The notes beneath the pieces were generated by a model. The model was not told where the DNA came from and searched no databases. It saw only the letters and a list, made by a program, of their open reading frames with translations. From NCBI GenBank assembly GCA_017415995.1, contig JAFQDN010000050.1:1-64000 (forward strand): a stretch of 64,000 bases of DNA, in the 5' to 3' direction. The position numbers and the translations under genes are program-made. This document shows, piece after piece, positions 1 through 8,962 of this stretch. Origin of the DNA: Akkermansia sp. GTDB lineage: Bacteria; Verrucomicrobiota; Verrucomicrobiia; Verrucomicrobiales; Akkermansiaceae. Position 1 is the first letter of the stretch. Each line of letters starts with the position of its first letter.

Positions 1-138
1 GAGCCATGGGAAAAGAGTGGTTCAGGAAAATGGGATTAGTCTCATTGCAGAGCGTAATCTGTAAAGGTTAGGAAACCGCCGTATGCCATAAAAGGCACGT
101 ACGGTGGTGTGTGAGGGGGCGAAAGCCCCCTACACGAT
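1..138 (+). mobile_element. 3' end of a group II intron (domains V and VI)
   Basis: Bases about 75-108 fold as a group II intron domain V: CCGTATGCC pairs with GGCACGTACGG across a short ATAAAA loop, with the characteristic two-base bulge in the 3' strand. Bases 108-135 form domain VI, with GTG/CAC and GGGGGC/GCCCCC stems around a GAAA loop and an unpaired A near 132 that would be the branch point. The intron should end near 138 (CACGAT). A reading frame is open from the window edge to TAA at 62-64 and could be the tail of the intron-encoded reverse transcriptase, but too little is visible to name it. The body of the intron lies outside the window. Confidence 0.85.
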
Positions 139-199
139 TTATGCGGATTGGCTGCGTTGAATATCGTGCCAAAAGTTCGCGCTTATGTAGATTATTTGC

Positions 200-228
200 T
201 TCACAATTCGTTCCCCATGGTGTATACT
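200..228 (+). promoter_or_regulatory. Sigma-70-like promoter for the first thioredoxin-like gene
   Basis: TTCACA (200-205) and TATACT (223-228) are separated by 17 bp. The start codon is at 240, so the leader would be only about 5 nt. The promoter lies downstream of the intron end, so this gene need not depend on the interrupted transcript. Confidence 0.55.
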
Positions 229-239
229 ACGGGAAAGTT

Positions 240-845
240 ATGAAAATCTTTCAACATTTTACGATGATTGTCGGTTTGGCGGTGGCTGTGTCGTTCTCAG
301 CCTCTGCTCAGGGTATCGAGAGCAGCTCCGGGGATTCCGGTGCCGGTATCTCCATGGAGGGCGATACTGATAAACCGAAAAAGAAAAAGAAGAAGTCCGA
401 AAAGACGGAAAAGAAAACCTCCCCTGTCGGTAAGGCGGTGGGGAAACTCAAGACCTTTAACGGTAAGCCCTCCAAGAAAGCCTTGGTCTATATCTATCTT
501 CAGTCTGCCAGCTGGTGCCCGCCCTGCAACCAGGAAATGCCCGGGGTGGTAGAGGCGTATAAAGAAATGAAGAAAGATGGACGCGCAGAAATTATTTTGG
601 TTGGCCATGACAGTACGGAAGATGCCGCCAAGAAGTTCCTCAAGAAGTACAAAGCCAAGTTTGCGGGCGTGTTGTCCTCCGACAAGAAAGTTGCAGATTT
701 ACCCGGTTTTACTCTTGCCGAAGGCATACCTAATGCCATTATGGTGGATGCTGAGGGTAATGTGCTGGCTAGCGGATTCCCCTCCGGCATTATTCCGCAG
801 TGGAAGCAAGCTGTGGAGCAGCTGGAGGCTGCAGCGGAAGAGTAA
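240..845 (+). CDS. Exported thioredoxin-like protein (WCPPC)
   Basis: A 201-residue protein with an N-terminal signal peptide (hydrophobic MIVGLAVAVSFSASA), then a lysine-rich linker and a thioredoxin fold. The redox motif is W92-C93-P-P-C96, followed by a TlpA/thioredoxin-like pattern of strands and an IPNAIMVDAEG segment where the cis-Pro loop is expected. It is probably an envelope thiol-disulfide oxidoreductase; the partner is unknown. The start at 240 is chosen because the upstream in-frame extension runs into the intron and the signal peptide begins here. The next gene is a tandem paralogue sharing YKEMK-DGRAEIIL. Confidence 0.85.
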   Translation: MKIFQHFTMIVGLAVAVSFSASAQGIESSSGDSGAGISMEGDTDKPKKKKKKSEKTEKKTSPVGKAVGKLKTFNGKPSKKALVYIYLQSASWCPPCNQEMPGVVEAYKEMKKDGRAEIILVGHDSTEDAAKKFLKKYKAKFAGVLSSDKKVADLPGFTLAEGIPNAIMVDAEGNVLASGFPSGIIPQWKQAVEQLEAAAEE

Positions 846-879
846 AGATGCGAGCTTATAATCTCTCGCTTACATAATA

Positions 880-1389
880 ATGATGAAAAATATGCTTAAA
901 TGGGGGCTGATGGGTGCTGTAGCGTGCGCTGCCATGACTGTGAGCGGTGCAGAACCTGCTCAGCCCGCAGCTGAGGCCGTTGCAACGCCTAGTGCTGTGG
1001 CTGCCGCCATGAAAGGTGTGCAAGTGCTGAGCGGAGAGGTTAATCCCAACGCCCAAGTTTATTTTTACCTTCACTCTGCCGGCTGGTGTGGCCCTTGCTG
1101 CGCTGCTATGCCGGGCATTGTGGAGCTCTACAAAGAGATGAAAGCCGACGGCCGTGCCGAGATTATCCTTATCAGCTATGATAAATCCCCGGAAGGTGCC
1201 AAGAAGTATGCCGAGTCTTATCAAGCAGAAATGCCCACGGTGCATGCCGGCGACAAGGGGCTGCTTTCCTTACCCTCCTTTGCACATGCACGCGGAATTC
1301 CGGCTGTTGCCATCATCCGTGCAGATGGTGAGGTAATCGGTTACGGAGCTCCCTCCCGCATTGCGAAGTGGAAGGAGCTTGTGAAGTAA
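880..1389 (+). CDS. Exported thioredoxin-like protein (WCGPC)
   Basis: A 169-residue protein with a signal peptide ending near VSGAEP, an alanine/proline-rich linker and a thioredoxin domain. The active site is W69-C70-G-P-C73, the classical thioredoxin dipeptide, whereas the upstream paralogue has Pro-Pro, so the two may differ in redox potential. GIPAVAIIRADGEV supplies the cis-Pro region. It starts 34 bp after the first gene and is followed by a strong terminator, so the two probably form one transcription unit made by tandem duplication. A second Met lies one codon downstream and cannot be excluded as the start. Confidence 0.85.
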   Translation: MMKNMLKWGLMGAVACAAMTVSGAEPAQPAAEAVATPSAVAAAMKGVQVLSGEVNPNAQVYFYLHSAGWCGPCCAAMPGIVELYKEMKADGRAEIILISYDKSPEGAKKYAESYQAEMPTVHAGDKGLLSLPSFAHARGIPAVAIIRADGEVIGYGAPSRIAKWKELVK

Positions 1390-1407
1390 AGATTACTGTA
1401 CCCTTGT

Positions 1408-1450
1408 GCCCACAAGCTGCGTCTATTGTCGCCGGCTTGTGGGCTTTTTT
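1408..1450 (+). terminator. Rho-independent terminator after the thioredoxin-like pair
   Basis: A perfect 10-bp stem (GCCCACAAGC at 1408-1417 with GCTTGTGGGC at 1435-1444) is followed directly by six T residues. Confidence 0.9.
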
Positions 1451-1496
1451 ATGCCTCCTCACCTCGGCTTCTTTCTGTTTGTGAGGAATCAATATT

Positions 1497-2792
1497 TTAC
1501 AAGGCGCCCGTCGGGATAATAGGTGGAGCCGTTGGGGCGGGAAGTGTGGTGCGGAGGCGGTACCGAATGGGCAATACTGCATGATTACCGCGCAGCGAAG
1601 CCGGGATGATGAACTCCCAAGCCGTGCCCGTCGGAACGCTATCCGCTACTTGACGAATCTGCTCCGGAATATCGTGTTCCACACTGATGACGCGGTCTCG
1701 GACACGGAAATATTGCTCCGCACCAAGTACTTCTTCTTCAATATAAGACGCTTGGAGAACATTCGCGGGGTAATCCGCCTTTGTAACGCGGCAGAGAATG
1801 CCATTGCCCAGCACCATGGTGCCCGGAAGATGTTTTTGCGTGTTGATGATGTCATCCCCTATACTCTTTTGGCGGTGTCGGAGGAGGCGTTTTTCAACAT
1901 CTCGATAGTGTGCCTCAGCTTTGTTTTGCGCTGCCTCCAAGTCGCGGATGGTGGCGTCATCTGCATGTACCAACCGGGGAAGATATAGCAAAATCAGTTC
2001 CGTAAACTCATCCGAGTGGTCGGAGGAGTTGCCTGCTGCACGCATTCCTGCCAGGATTGTTTGTTCCGTGTGCAGCTCGGCCGGGAGTTCTGCGGGGTTG
2101 CTGAGAGGGGGGTGTTTCAGGGTAAAGTAGGAGTGGATTTCTTGCAGCGTCAGGGGGCTCGGTTCTGCACGATATGCCAAAAGTTCGATGTAGCGTAAGC
2201 CCATTGTTTTCAACCGTGAGGCATCCGCTCCGTCTATTGCTTGCAGTGGCACGAGAAAACGCCAGGCCACGCCGTCCGGCGCGGAGGAAAGCGCCTCTCG
2301 AACGGTGAGCGGTGTATTGTAGAGCTGTATGGAGATGTTGGTACCCGGTATGTAAGCGTGTATGCAGTGTGCACGGCGCGCTTTATAATTATCGGCCGGG
2401 GAGGGCAGGGCGAATACATCGTACTGCAAACCGTTGGGTAATACGGTAATTCCCTGCTGGGCAGCGTGCTGCGCAGCAAAATCCGTTTCTTGAAGCTTAC
2501 GGTACAGAAGCTCATTTTTTTGAGCTCGGAAGAGCTCGAATCTTTCTTGGGGCAGCGGTGCGTGGCTCTTGAGTTGCTCTGCAAAAGCGCGGTAGAATTC
2601 TGCCGGGTCCATGGGGGCGTATCGTTCTTCCTGTTGCAGGACGCGGTGTGCTCTCAGGAGCAGAGACAAGGCTTCATAGCTCATGCGTGCATGTTCCGCC
2701 TGCTCTGGGGTGGGTGGCGGAGTCTCCGGCAGGGGGCTATATGCCATTACAAGCGGTTGTAAAAGAAGAGCTGAGATGAAAATGTGGTTCAT
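1497..2792 (-). CDS. Exported protein with two degenerate FKBP-like halves
   Basis: About 431 residues from the ATG at 2792, which overlaps the stop of the upstream PDZ gene as ATGA. A signal peptide is followed by two similar modules. Each has a helical stretch and then a strand resembling the start of an FKBP domain (LPNGLQYDVFALP and LGNGILCRVTKADYP), and each ends in a segment like the FKBP 'W-hydrophobic-IP' strand (AWRFLVPLQAI and AWEFIIPASL). The layout recalls FKBP-type peptidyl-prolyl isomerases with the N-terminal dimerisation helix, duplicated, but the usual catalytic aromatic residues are not clearly kept. A non-enzymatic envelope role is possible. Last gene of a five-gene operon. 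Confidence 0.6.
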   Translation of the reverse strand: MNHIFISALLLQPLVMAYSPLPETPPPTPEQAEHARMSYEALSLLLRAHRVLQQEERYAPMDPAEFYRAFAEQLKSHAPLPQERFELFRAQKNELLYRKLQETDFAAQHAAQQGITVLPNGLQYDVFALPSPADNYKARRAHCIHAYIPGTNISIQLYNTPLTVREALSSAPDGVAWRFLVPLQAIDGADASRLKTMGLRYIELLAYRAEPSPLTLQEIHSYFTLKHPPLSNPAELPAELHTEQTILAGMRAAGNSSDHSDEFTELILLYLPRLVHADDATIRDLEAAQNKAEAHYRDVEKRLLRHRQKSIGDDIINTQKHLPGTMVLGNGILCRVTKADYPANVLQASYIEEEVLGAEQYFRVRDRVISVEHDIPEQIRQVADSVPTGTAWEFIIPASLRGNHAVLPIRYRLRTTLPAPTAPPIIPTGAL

Positions 2793-3499
2793 GGGCGGTG
2801 GTAGGTGGATTGCAGCAACTGTTGTTCGAGTTTTACCGGCAAACGCTCGGACGAGCGTTTGTAGTAGTCTGCGCGCAAGGTGACGTTCGGGGTGTCTTCC
2901 GCTGAGCAATGGATGGAGAGTACGCGTTCCGTGGAGCGTATTTGTGTGATGTGTTGCCCGTTGCTCATGTAGAGGGTACAGGTTGAGTATTCATCCTTTA
3001 GCGCCAACCCCAGGGCTGCCAGTTTGAGCATCTGACGGCGAACTTCCGGTACATTGACGGGGGATTGCCCATGAGGCACCAATAACAGGAGCAAACGGTT
3101 AATTTCCGTTGTTTGGGCGCGGGTAAGCTCGGGTTGTGTCGTTTTGGCAGAGAGTTGCACCGCAACCGTGATGCTGCTGCCGTTTCTCAATACTTCCAGG
3201 CGTATGGTATCCCCGGGGCTCTTGCTGCTGATGATATGGGCTAAGTCCTCCGCTTTGTGTAGTATCTGCTCCTCTGCCCGCAGCAAAACATCCCCGCGTT
3301 TTAGGGCTTTTGCCGCATGGGTATTGCTGACAAGCTCATGCACCGTCAATCCGCTACCGGGGGGGATTTGCTCACGGTATATTTTTTGCACCTTTTCGTC
3401 AGTGGGGGCTGTGTGAATGCCTACCAGCGCAACTTGCCCGTCTGCGTACAACAGGGAGAGCATGCTTAAAACGCAGGGTATGATACGTATTGCTGTCAT
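2789..3499 (-). CDS. Exported PDZ-domain protein
   Basis: About 236 residues with a signal peptide. Residues about 25-120 form a PDZ-like domain: GLTVHELVSNTHAAKALKRG, then a GDVLLRAEEQ turn, helix EDLAHIISSKSPGD and TIRLEVLRNG, the pattern of HtrA/DegP-type PDZ domains. No protease domain is present, so it probably binds C-terminal or unfolded peptides in the envelope. The rest, rich in charged helices and ending LLQSTYHRP, is unrecognised. The ATG at 3499 lies just past the upstream stop; a TTG at 3508 would extend it by three residues. It overlaps the next gene by 4 bp. Confidence 0.7.
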   Translation of the reverse strand: MTAIRIIPCVLSMLSLLYADGQVALVGIHTAPTDEKVQKIYREQIPPGSGLTVHELVSNTHAAKALKRGDVLLRAEEQILHKAEDLAHIISSKSPGDTIRLEVLRNGSSITVAVQLSAKTTQPELTRAQTTEINRLLLLLVPHGQSPVNVPEVRRQMLKLAALGLALKDEYSTCTLYMSNGQHITQIRSTERVLSIHCSAEDTPNVTLRADYYKRSSERLPVKLEQQLLQSTYHRP

Positions 3500-3501
3500 G
3501 T

Positions 3502-6500
3502 TTACCAATAAAATGAGAAAAACGGTACGGTTTGAGCTTTGTTGCTTGCACTGCGTGCAAATTCCAGTGCATCGCGGCGCTGTTCCTCAGGCATTTTTGC
3601 CGTGCGGATGAATTTCAGACTGCCATCTGCTTTTATCATGCAGAGGATAAAGTCGTCCGGAAAGTTTTTGTCCGTCTCCGGAATAGCTTTAAGCAGTCTG
3701 CCACGCGCAGAGGAAAGGCCCGCATGCGCATCATTCGGGTGCCGCTGCCACTGCCAAGTGCGGAAGTTGTTGGCTTGTTCCCATTTTTGAATATAAGCCT
3801 CCGGGGATTCCTGCGTCTGTTCCCGTGGAATGATGCGGGTTGTTCCGTCCTCTAGCCTTATTCTCAGCCCATTGGGGTAAGATGAGTGCACACTGATAAG
3901 TTGTCCGTGTACGGTGCTGCCGTCCGTCAGTTGCCACTCCCTCGGGGGGAGGGCGGCCAAGGGATCCGATGCGGGAGGGCGGGGCTTTTCCGTGTTTTGC
4001 ACCGCGGGGGTATCCGTCTGCTGCATCAAGCTGCGTGCAATGGCCTCCATTTTGCTGCCCCGTAATTTGTCATATGCCTGTTGCAAGGCGGCGGCATCTT
4101 TGCTGATTTTGCTACGGCACAGGTCAGCCAAGGCACGGTAGTAATATATGTGGGCGTGGTCCGGAATTTCACCGTACGGTGTTGCGGTGGAAATCCCGAT
4201 GGTAAGGAGGTATTCGTAGGCAAAGACAGCCTCCTGCCAGCGTCCCTCTTTTGCAAAGCGGAGTGCTAGTTGTGGGGTAATGCCGGAGTCCCTGCCGCGT
4301 GTGTGCAGGAGCTCGCTTTTCATCATATTGATGTATTGCGTGCCGTTTTGCGCTTGGTCTTGCAGGTAAGCGCGGTACGCATCATACGCCACGGGGCGGT
4401 GCAGCATCGCTAACAGCAGGGCATCTTTCCGCAAACGTGCCGCTTTTGCCTTATCCGGTTCGGCCAGAGCAAGGGCTTCACGGTAGGCCGGGGTGGTATC
4501 GGTTTCCGCGTGCTTGGCCATGTTGTCCAAAATGCGCTCGGCTTGTTCCTGATGGCCTTTACTCAACAGTTGCCGAATGAGTTGCAGCCCCACGAAGGAG
4601 TATTTGCCGCTCATGAACTGAGGTGGACAGTCCGCCCAAGCTGTAATCTCCGCCGCGGCTCCCCATTTAGCTAAGTGCATCAGGATGCTGCCGGTGAGCC
4701 CATTCTCCGGAGTTTTAGCGTTTTCTTTTGCCATGGACATGAAGGCACGGATGGCTTCTGCACGTTGTTCCGGGGTGGCGGGCAGTGCCTTGCTGATGAT
4801 GGCAGCGCGCTTTAGATTGCGGCCGAGTTCGTCCTCATGCCCCAAGCAGGCAATCTGCATTTCATCTTGCAGCCCGAGTGCTTCCCCATAGTCTGCAAGC
4901 GGGGCTTTTTCCCCCTCATAGTGTTCAAACAAGCTCAGCAGAGCCTGTGGGCTGAACCCTCGTAACTCTCTCTGGCAAATGAGTAACGGCCATAAATCAT
5001 GCGCATTGAGCAGCTTGGCCAAGGCGGCACATGCCTGCTGCATGCCGGCATTGTTGCCGTGTTTTTCCCATACGGCCAGTTGCAGGGCTATGCGGTGCAG
5101 GTGTTGCGGTATTTTGCACAGGGCTTCATTGATGATGGGACTATCCGTCCCTTCCGCGCTGTTCTGCCGAATACTCAGCCCGCTGTCTGTAAAGTCCAGC
5201 ATGACGCCGTCATCCTCACAGTGCATTGCTATGCGCAGGTACACCGGGAGGGTGAGGTCATTCTGCTCCGGGCGTGTGCGCTCACATTCTTGCAGGGCGT
5301 TTGCCAGTATGATGCCTGCACTGCCCACGCTGCGTACTTGGCTGATGTGTTTTTCCAGCGCTTGCAGGTCGGCATCGAACGCGTGTCGGATTGTTTCTTC
5401 CCGCTCATCTGCCACGCCCAACAATGCCGGACTCCACATCGGCAATTCCACGGCTGAGGTGTCCGGCCAGTGGGGTGAGACTCCTTTTGCCGTTACTTCC
5501 ACCGCTTGCCAAGCGCAACTGCCGTTACCCACGGCCAAAATGCAGCGCGGAGCCAAGGCCCGCAGGTTTTCCGGCAGGGCCGAAAGTGCGTTGCGTACGG
5601 CTTGTTCCGCCTCCTGCCGGGAGGAATAATCGTGTACGCCTAAGGCTGCCAAGCAGGCTTCCGGCACATCTTGGCCTATTTTGCGGTAGTGAGTGATGCC
5701 TTTGAACCTCAAATAGTTTTTCAACGTGTCGGGGTGCAGCGTGAGCAGCTCGAACCCGGGGTTGCCCAGCTTACGCCCCAAGGCCACGGCAGCTGCGGTG
5801 TCTCTCCATATCATGGTGAGCATGAGTGCTGTTGTGGCATCTGCACTTTTGGGCTTGAACCGGCATGCTTGTCCTTGCAGCGCTTTTTCGGCATGCATAA
5901 ACAACATGTAAAAATCATTGGTTGCAGCCATCTCTTCCTCCGTTTTTTGGTTGATGATGACGGGGCGGTCTCCACGGAATTGCTGCAATTGTATGCGCAT
6001 GCCTGCGGCATAGATTTTATCGCGTCCCTGTCCGTAACACCATAGCTGTAATGCTCTGTCCAAGAGCTTGAGCTCAAACATGCTCAACTCTTCATCATGA
6101 GCAAGCCGGCGCATGATGGTGCAGTAGCGGTGTGCTGCATTCGGCGGGGCGGAGAGCATTTTGTGCATCTCGGTGATGAAGGCTCGCCTCGGTGCTTGCT
6201 CATGCCGGAGTATAATGGTTTTTCCGTTCAGCAATGAGCGGTATTCTATGAGTGGTCTCGCAATTTCCCGCTGCTCTTGCGGGCAAAAATACTTTATGTA
6301 GGCGTCCACTGCATCTACGTTCCCGGGATTGCATTGCGCTAAAATGTAAAATAAGTCTTCGTTGTCAGGGTGCTTCAGCCAGTTATGCAGCACCAGATGC
6401 CGGTACGCCATCTCGTAGCTGAGGTCGTAGTATATCCATTGTTTAACCTTCTCATCCCGGATGGTGAAATTGTCTGCCAAGGTAACTTCTCCGGGCATGG

Positions 6501-6603
6501 GTGCAATGGGTTCCGTATAGGGGAATACAAGAGTTGTAGCCGTGCACTCCCAGGTGCATTGCAAGAATATGCCGGTCGTCAGTAGTGTTCTTATCGGGTG
6601 CAT
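3502..6603 (-). CDS. Large exported helical-repeat protein with C-terminal SHD1-like domain
   Basis: A 1033-residue protein with a short signal peptide (TLLTTGIFLQCTWECTA). Most of it is alpha-helical with many Ala/Leu-rich amphipathic segments such as RALADLCRSKISKDAAALQQAYDKL cut into shorter TPR/SEL1-like units, suggesting a solenoid scaffold. Near the C-terminus, REWQLTDGSTVHGQLISV followed by LRIRLEDGTTRIIP matches the SHD1-like beta domain common in secreted proteins of Planctomycetes and Verrucomicrobia. It then ends with an aromatic FFSFYW tail. No catalytic motif is seen. It sits in the middle of the exported five-gene operon, and a scaffold or surface-complex role is only an inference. 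Confidence 0.7.
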   Translation of the reverse strand: MHPIRTLLTTGIFLQCTWECTATTLVFPYTEPIAPMPGEVTLADNFTIRDEKVKQWIYYDLSYEMAYRHLVLHNWLKHPDNEDLFYILAQCNPGNVDAVDAYIKYFCPQEQREIARPLIEYRSLLNGKTIILRHEQAPRRAFITEMHKMLSAPPNAAHRYCTIMRRLAHDEELSMFELKLLDRALQLWCYGQGRDKIYAAGMRIQLQQFRGDRPVIINQKTEEEMAATNDFYMLFMHAEKALQGQACRFKPKSADATTALMLTMIWRDTAAAVALGRKLGNPGFELLTLHPDTLKNYLRFKGITHYRKIGQDVPEACLAALGVHDYSSRQEAEQAVRNALSALPENLRALAPRCILAVGNGSCAWQAVEVTAKGVSPHWPDTSAVELPMWSPALLGVADEREETIRHAFDADLQALEKHISQVRSVGSAGIILANALQECERTRPEQNDLTLPVYLRIAMHCEDDGVMLDFTDSGLSIRQNSAEGTDSPIINEALCKIPQHLHRIALQLAVWEKHGNNAGMQQACAALAKLLNAHDLWPLLICQRELRGFSPQALLSLFEHYEGEKAPLADYGEALGLQDEMQIACLGHEDELGRNLKRAAIISKALPATPEQRAEAIRAFMSMAKENAKTPENGLTGSILMHLAKWGAAAEITAWADCPPQFMSGKYSFVGLQLIRQLLSKGHQEQAERILDNMAKHAETDTTPAYREALALAEPDKAKAARLRKDALLLAMLHRPVAYDAYRAYLQDQAQNGTQYINMMKSELLHTRGRDSGITPQLALRFAKEGRWQEAVFAYEYLLTIGISTATPYGEIPDHAHIYYYRALADLCRSKISKDAAALQQAYDKLRGSKMEAIARSLMQQTDTPAVQNTEKPRPPASDPLAALPPREWQLTDGSTVHGQLISVHSSYPNGLRIRLEDGTTRIIPREQTQESPEAYIQKWEQANNFRTWQWQRHPNDAHAGLSSARGRLLKAIPETDKNFPDDFILCMIKADGSLKFIRTAKMPEEQRRDALEFARSASNKAQTVPFFSFYW

Positions 6604-6609
6604 GGCCGG

Positions 6610-7638
6610 TTAATTGTGGAAAAATGAGCGTTCCGGTTTCATGTTGTGCAGGCGAGGAATGTACACCGCCCACGGCATGGCAATGAAGGCTTGGTAATAG
6701 CCTGCAACAACCCTGCGAGTTGCAGCAAAATCGCACCCCCACATGTAGCTGAGCTCATCTGTAATCCTGATTTCCTGGAACGTATATTGGGTGCCGTGCA
6801 GCTGGTTGAGCAGGGTTAAATCATGATGAAAGTCTTCCGTATAAAAACCTTCCTCATTGCAGTATGCAAGCAAAAATACGTGGCGTTCTGCCCATTCTGC
6901 CACAACTTGCGGGTGCTGCTGTATGTAGTACCGGAATGCTACATCAGCCTCACTGCCACGCCGATTGAGCATGATGAGGACAATGCTGCTGCCCCGTAAG
7001 TGGGAGTATAGCAGGGCTTCATTCACGTTTTCCGCTACCGGGAGATGGGCTTTTTCTTTGCTGACGGGTAGTTCTGCATATCGTTGCAGCATGTGCAGGG
7101 TTTCCGGCGTTACGATGTATAAATTAGGACTCGTTTTTGCTTTGGCTGCGCCCATTTCTTCGTTGGGAACAATCAGTTGCATGGTCTCTCCGTTTGCCTT
7201 TACCACCAATGCAATAATGTTCTCACCGCTTTGGGTGTATGCTGCGGATAGAATGCGCGCTGCAAAGCTGCCTTGCATGTAGCTCTCGATGGTTTCAAAG
7301 CGGTTGCTCTCATACCAACGGCGCACGTAGGCCGCGTCTGCATCTGACAACGATGTTATATTCAGAACAAGCTTGCGCCCGGTGGGGGTGGTAAGGTGCA
7401 CATTCACTCGGTTTCCCCACGTGCCGGAGATTCCGCTGAGCATGGCTCGGAATGGTTCTTCTCCGCGCGGATACCAAGTGCGCTCTTGCGTGGGCTCAAG
7501 GTATTGCGGTATTTCCAGGCTCAGCGCCGGGGCTCCGAACTCTGCTGCCGTGGCATACGTGCTTTTCTCTTCCGTTGCCTCACTCGGCACGGCAAGCAGG
7601 CTCAGCGCCATTGCTACGAGTGTTGTGAGTCGTTTCAT
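6610..7638 (-). CDS. Exported protein with N-terminal SHD1-like domain
   Basis: A 342-residue protein with a clear signal peptide (LVAMALSLLAVPSEA). Residues about 55-115 carry an SHD1-like module: RGEEPFRAMLSGISG, then VHLTTPTGRKLVLNITSLSD and the typical ending ADAAYVRRW. The C-terminal two thirds, with strands such as IIALVVKANGETMQLIVPN and SSIVLIMLNRRGS, is unrecognised and may adopt a papain-like or other alpha/beta fold, but no catalytic set is evident. It starts with a 4-bp ATGA overlap on the upstream gene and ends 6 bp before the next, so it is translationally coupled within the operon. Confidence 0.7.
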   Translation of the reverse strand: MKRLTTLVAMALSLLAVPSEATEEKSTYATAAEFGAPALSLEIPQYLEPTQERTWYPRGEEPFRAMLSGISGTWGNRVNVHLTTPTGRKLVLNITSLSDADAAYVRRWYESNRFETIESYMQGSFAARILSAAYTQSGENIIALVVKANGETMQLIVPNEEMGAAKAKTSPNLYIVTPETLHMLQRYAELPVSKEKAHLPVAENVNEALLYSHLRGSSIVLIMLNRRGSEADVAFRYYIQQHPQVVAEWAERHVFLLAYCNEEGFYTEDFHHDLTLLNQLHGTQYTFQEIRITDELSYMWGCDFAATRRVVAGYYQAFIAMPWAVYIPRLHNMKPERSFFHN

Positions 7639-8810
7639 TTCTTCTCGGTGGGGAGTTTAATGTACATGTAGCTGATGATTACCCGGCTCTTTTGGCTTTT
7701 ATCCGGTTGCTCTTTCACGCCTACAACAAGCGGTACTTGCAACGCAACGGTATTGCCTTGCGGGTCTGCGAATACTCGATTTATCAACGGTGTGTGCGCA
7801 TCATGCTCTTGCCCGAATACCTCGTGCACGATGAGTGTTACAAAATCCGGCATGTCTGCTTCCGTTATCTCGGGGGGGAAGATGAATGCCGTTTCGGCGG
7901 TGCGGCCATCTCCTCCTTGTAAGCCATATTTCCGGCGAAACTCAGCCAGTTTTTCTTCTGCGTCGTCCCACAATGTCTTGCGCATATTTGCTGCTTCTGT
8001 CCCTTGGTCATTATCCCCGTAGTAGAGGAAAAAGAATTGATGGGCGCTTTTGCTGTATAAATCTGCAAAATAATTGTCCGGTTTATGCGTGCAACGCATG
8101 ATGATGGCGCCATGTCCGTTAAAACAATTATCGTAAAACTCATTTAATTGCTTCCGGTGCTGCCGGATGAGGGCGTGCCAGTGCATGAGCCCCGCTGCAC
8201 TGTTCTGCAACCGCGCTACGCCGTCTGCCGTTTCATCTATGGCTGCCAGAAAAGCCGCTGCCTCTGCGTCCGGTATGACGGGAAGTTTTGCCAGTACTCG
8301 CTCCCGTACCATTTCCAGCGTTGCTTTTTCTTCTTCCGTCAGCTCTACATCTATCTCCTCGTCGCGGAAGTCGTTTGTCCGCCCGGCTATTTCCAAAAAT
8401 AACCGCACGGAGCCGTGGCAGACTGCTGCGGTTTGCTCTTGCAAGAGCCGGTTATACACCGCAGCGGGTATGTTGCGCAGTAAACGGGGCAGGGGACCTC
8501 TGCGGTACAGCTCTTCAGTTGTATAGCGCTCGTTGATTAAGGTGCAAACCTCGTCAAACTCCTTTTCTGCCGCCTTTACTGCGCGGATATACGGTATAGC
8601 TGCTTCGGCACTGTCTTTGTCATGAATCGCTTGCAATACCCGGATGGCTTCCCGCATCCTCTCCCCCAGAGCCTCGGCCTTGCCGCAAAGGAGCGTGATG
8701 GCATCTGTTGGCTCGCTCTCTGTGGCTACCCCCGTAGGCAGCACGGCTTCTGTATGCGTGCTCAGCGTGGCAAGTGCACTCAGTGCGTAGATGTATATTC
8801 GGCTTCTCAT
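7635..8810 (-). CDS. Exported helical protein of unknown function
   Basis: A 391-residue protein, first gene of the minus-strand exported operon. It has a signal peptide (YIYALSALATLSTHTEA) and then mostly charged helices (ALGERMREAIRVLQAIHD, AAEKEFDEVCTLINERY). The C-terminal part is beta-rich, with VTLIVHEVFGQEHDAH and VALQVPLVVGVKEQPDKS. No family is recognised. It overlaps the next gene by 4 bp. The intergenic region to the divergent fmt gene is AT-rich and contains TATATA seven bases before the start codon, but without a convincing -35 box. Confidence 0.65.
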   Translation of the reverse strand: MRSRIYIYALSALATLSTHTEAVLPTGVATESEPTDAITLLCGKAEALGERMREAIRVLQAIHDKDSAEAAIPYIRAVKAAEKEFDEVCTLINERYTTEELYRRGPLPRLLRNIPAAVYNRLLQEQTAAVCHGSVRLFLEIAGRTNDFRDEEIDVELTEEEKATLEMVRERVLAKLPVIPDAEAAAFLAAIDETADGVARLQNSAAGLMHWHALIRQHRKQLNEFYDNCFNGHGAIIMRCTHKPDNYFADLYSKSAHQFFFLYYGDNDQGTEAANMRKTLWDDAEEKLAEFRRKYGLQGGDGRTAETAFIFPPEITEADMPDFVTLIVHEVFGQEHDAHTPLINRVFADPQGNTVALQVPLVVGVKEQPDKSQKSRVIISYMYIKLPTEKK

Positions 8811-8928
8811 TCCCTTATATAGGCGTTCTCGCAGGCGAATTTATTGATTTATTTGCAAAAATTATCACAAAAATGCACATTTTTGAAGTCTCAATTTGCC
8901 GGAATGCGGTAAAACATGCGGAAATGGC

Positions 8929-8956
8929 TTGACTATGCTGCTTTTTCTGGCATAAA
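8929..8956 (+). promoter_or_regulatory. Possible promoter for fmt placed right at the start codon
   Basis: TTGACT (8929-8934) and CATAAA (8951-8956) are 16 bp apart; TAAAAG two bases later would give 18 bp. The ATG is at 8963, only 6 bp after the -10 box, which would give a leaderless mRNA. Confidence 0.4.
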
Positions 8957-8962
8957 AGGTGT

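Noticed and set aside
111..239. Extended N-terminus of the first thioredoxin-like protein
   Set aside because: It would be translated from the group II intron end; a signal peptide and promoter support the ATG at 240.
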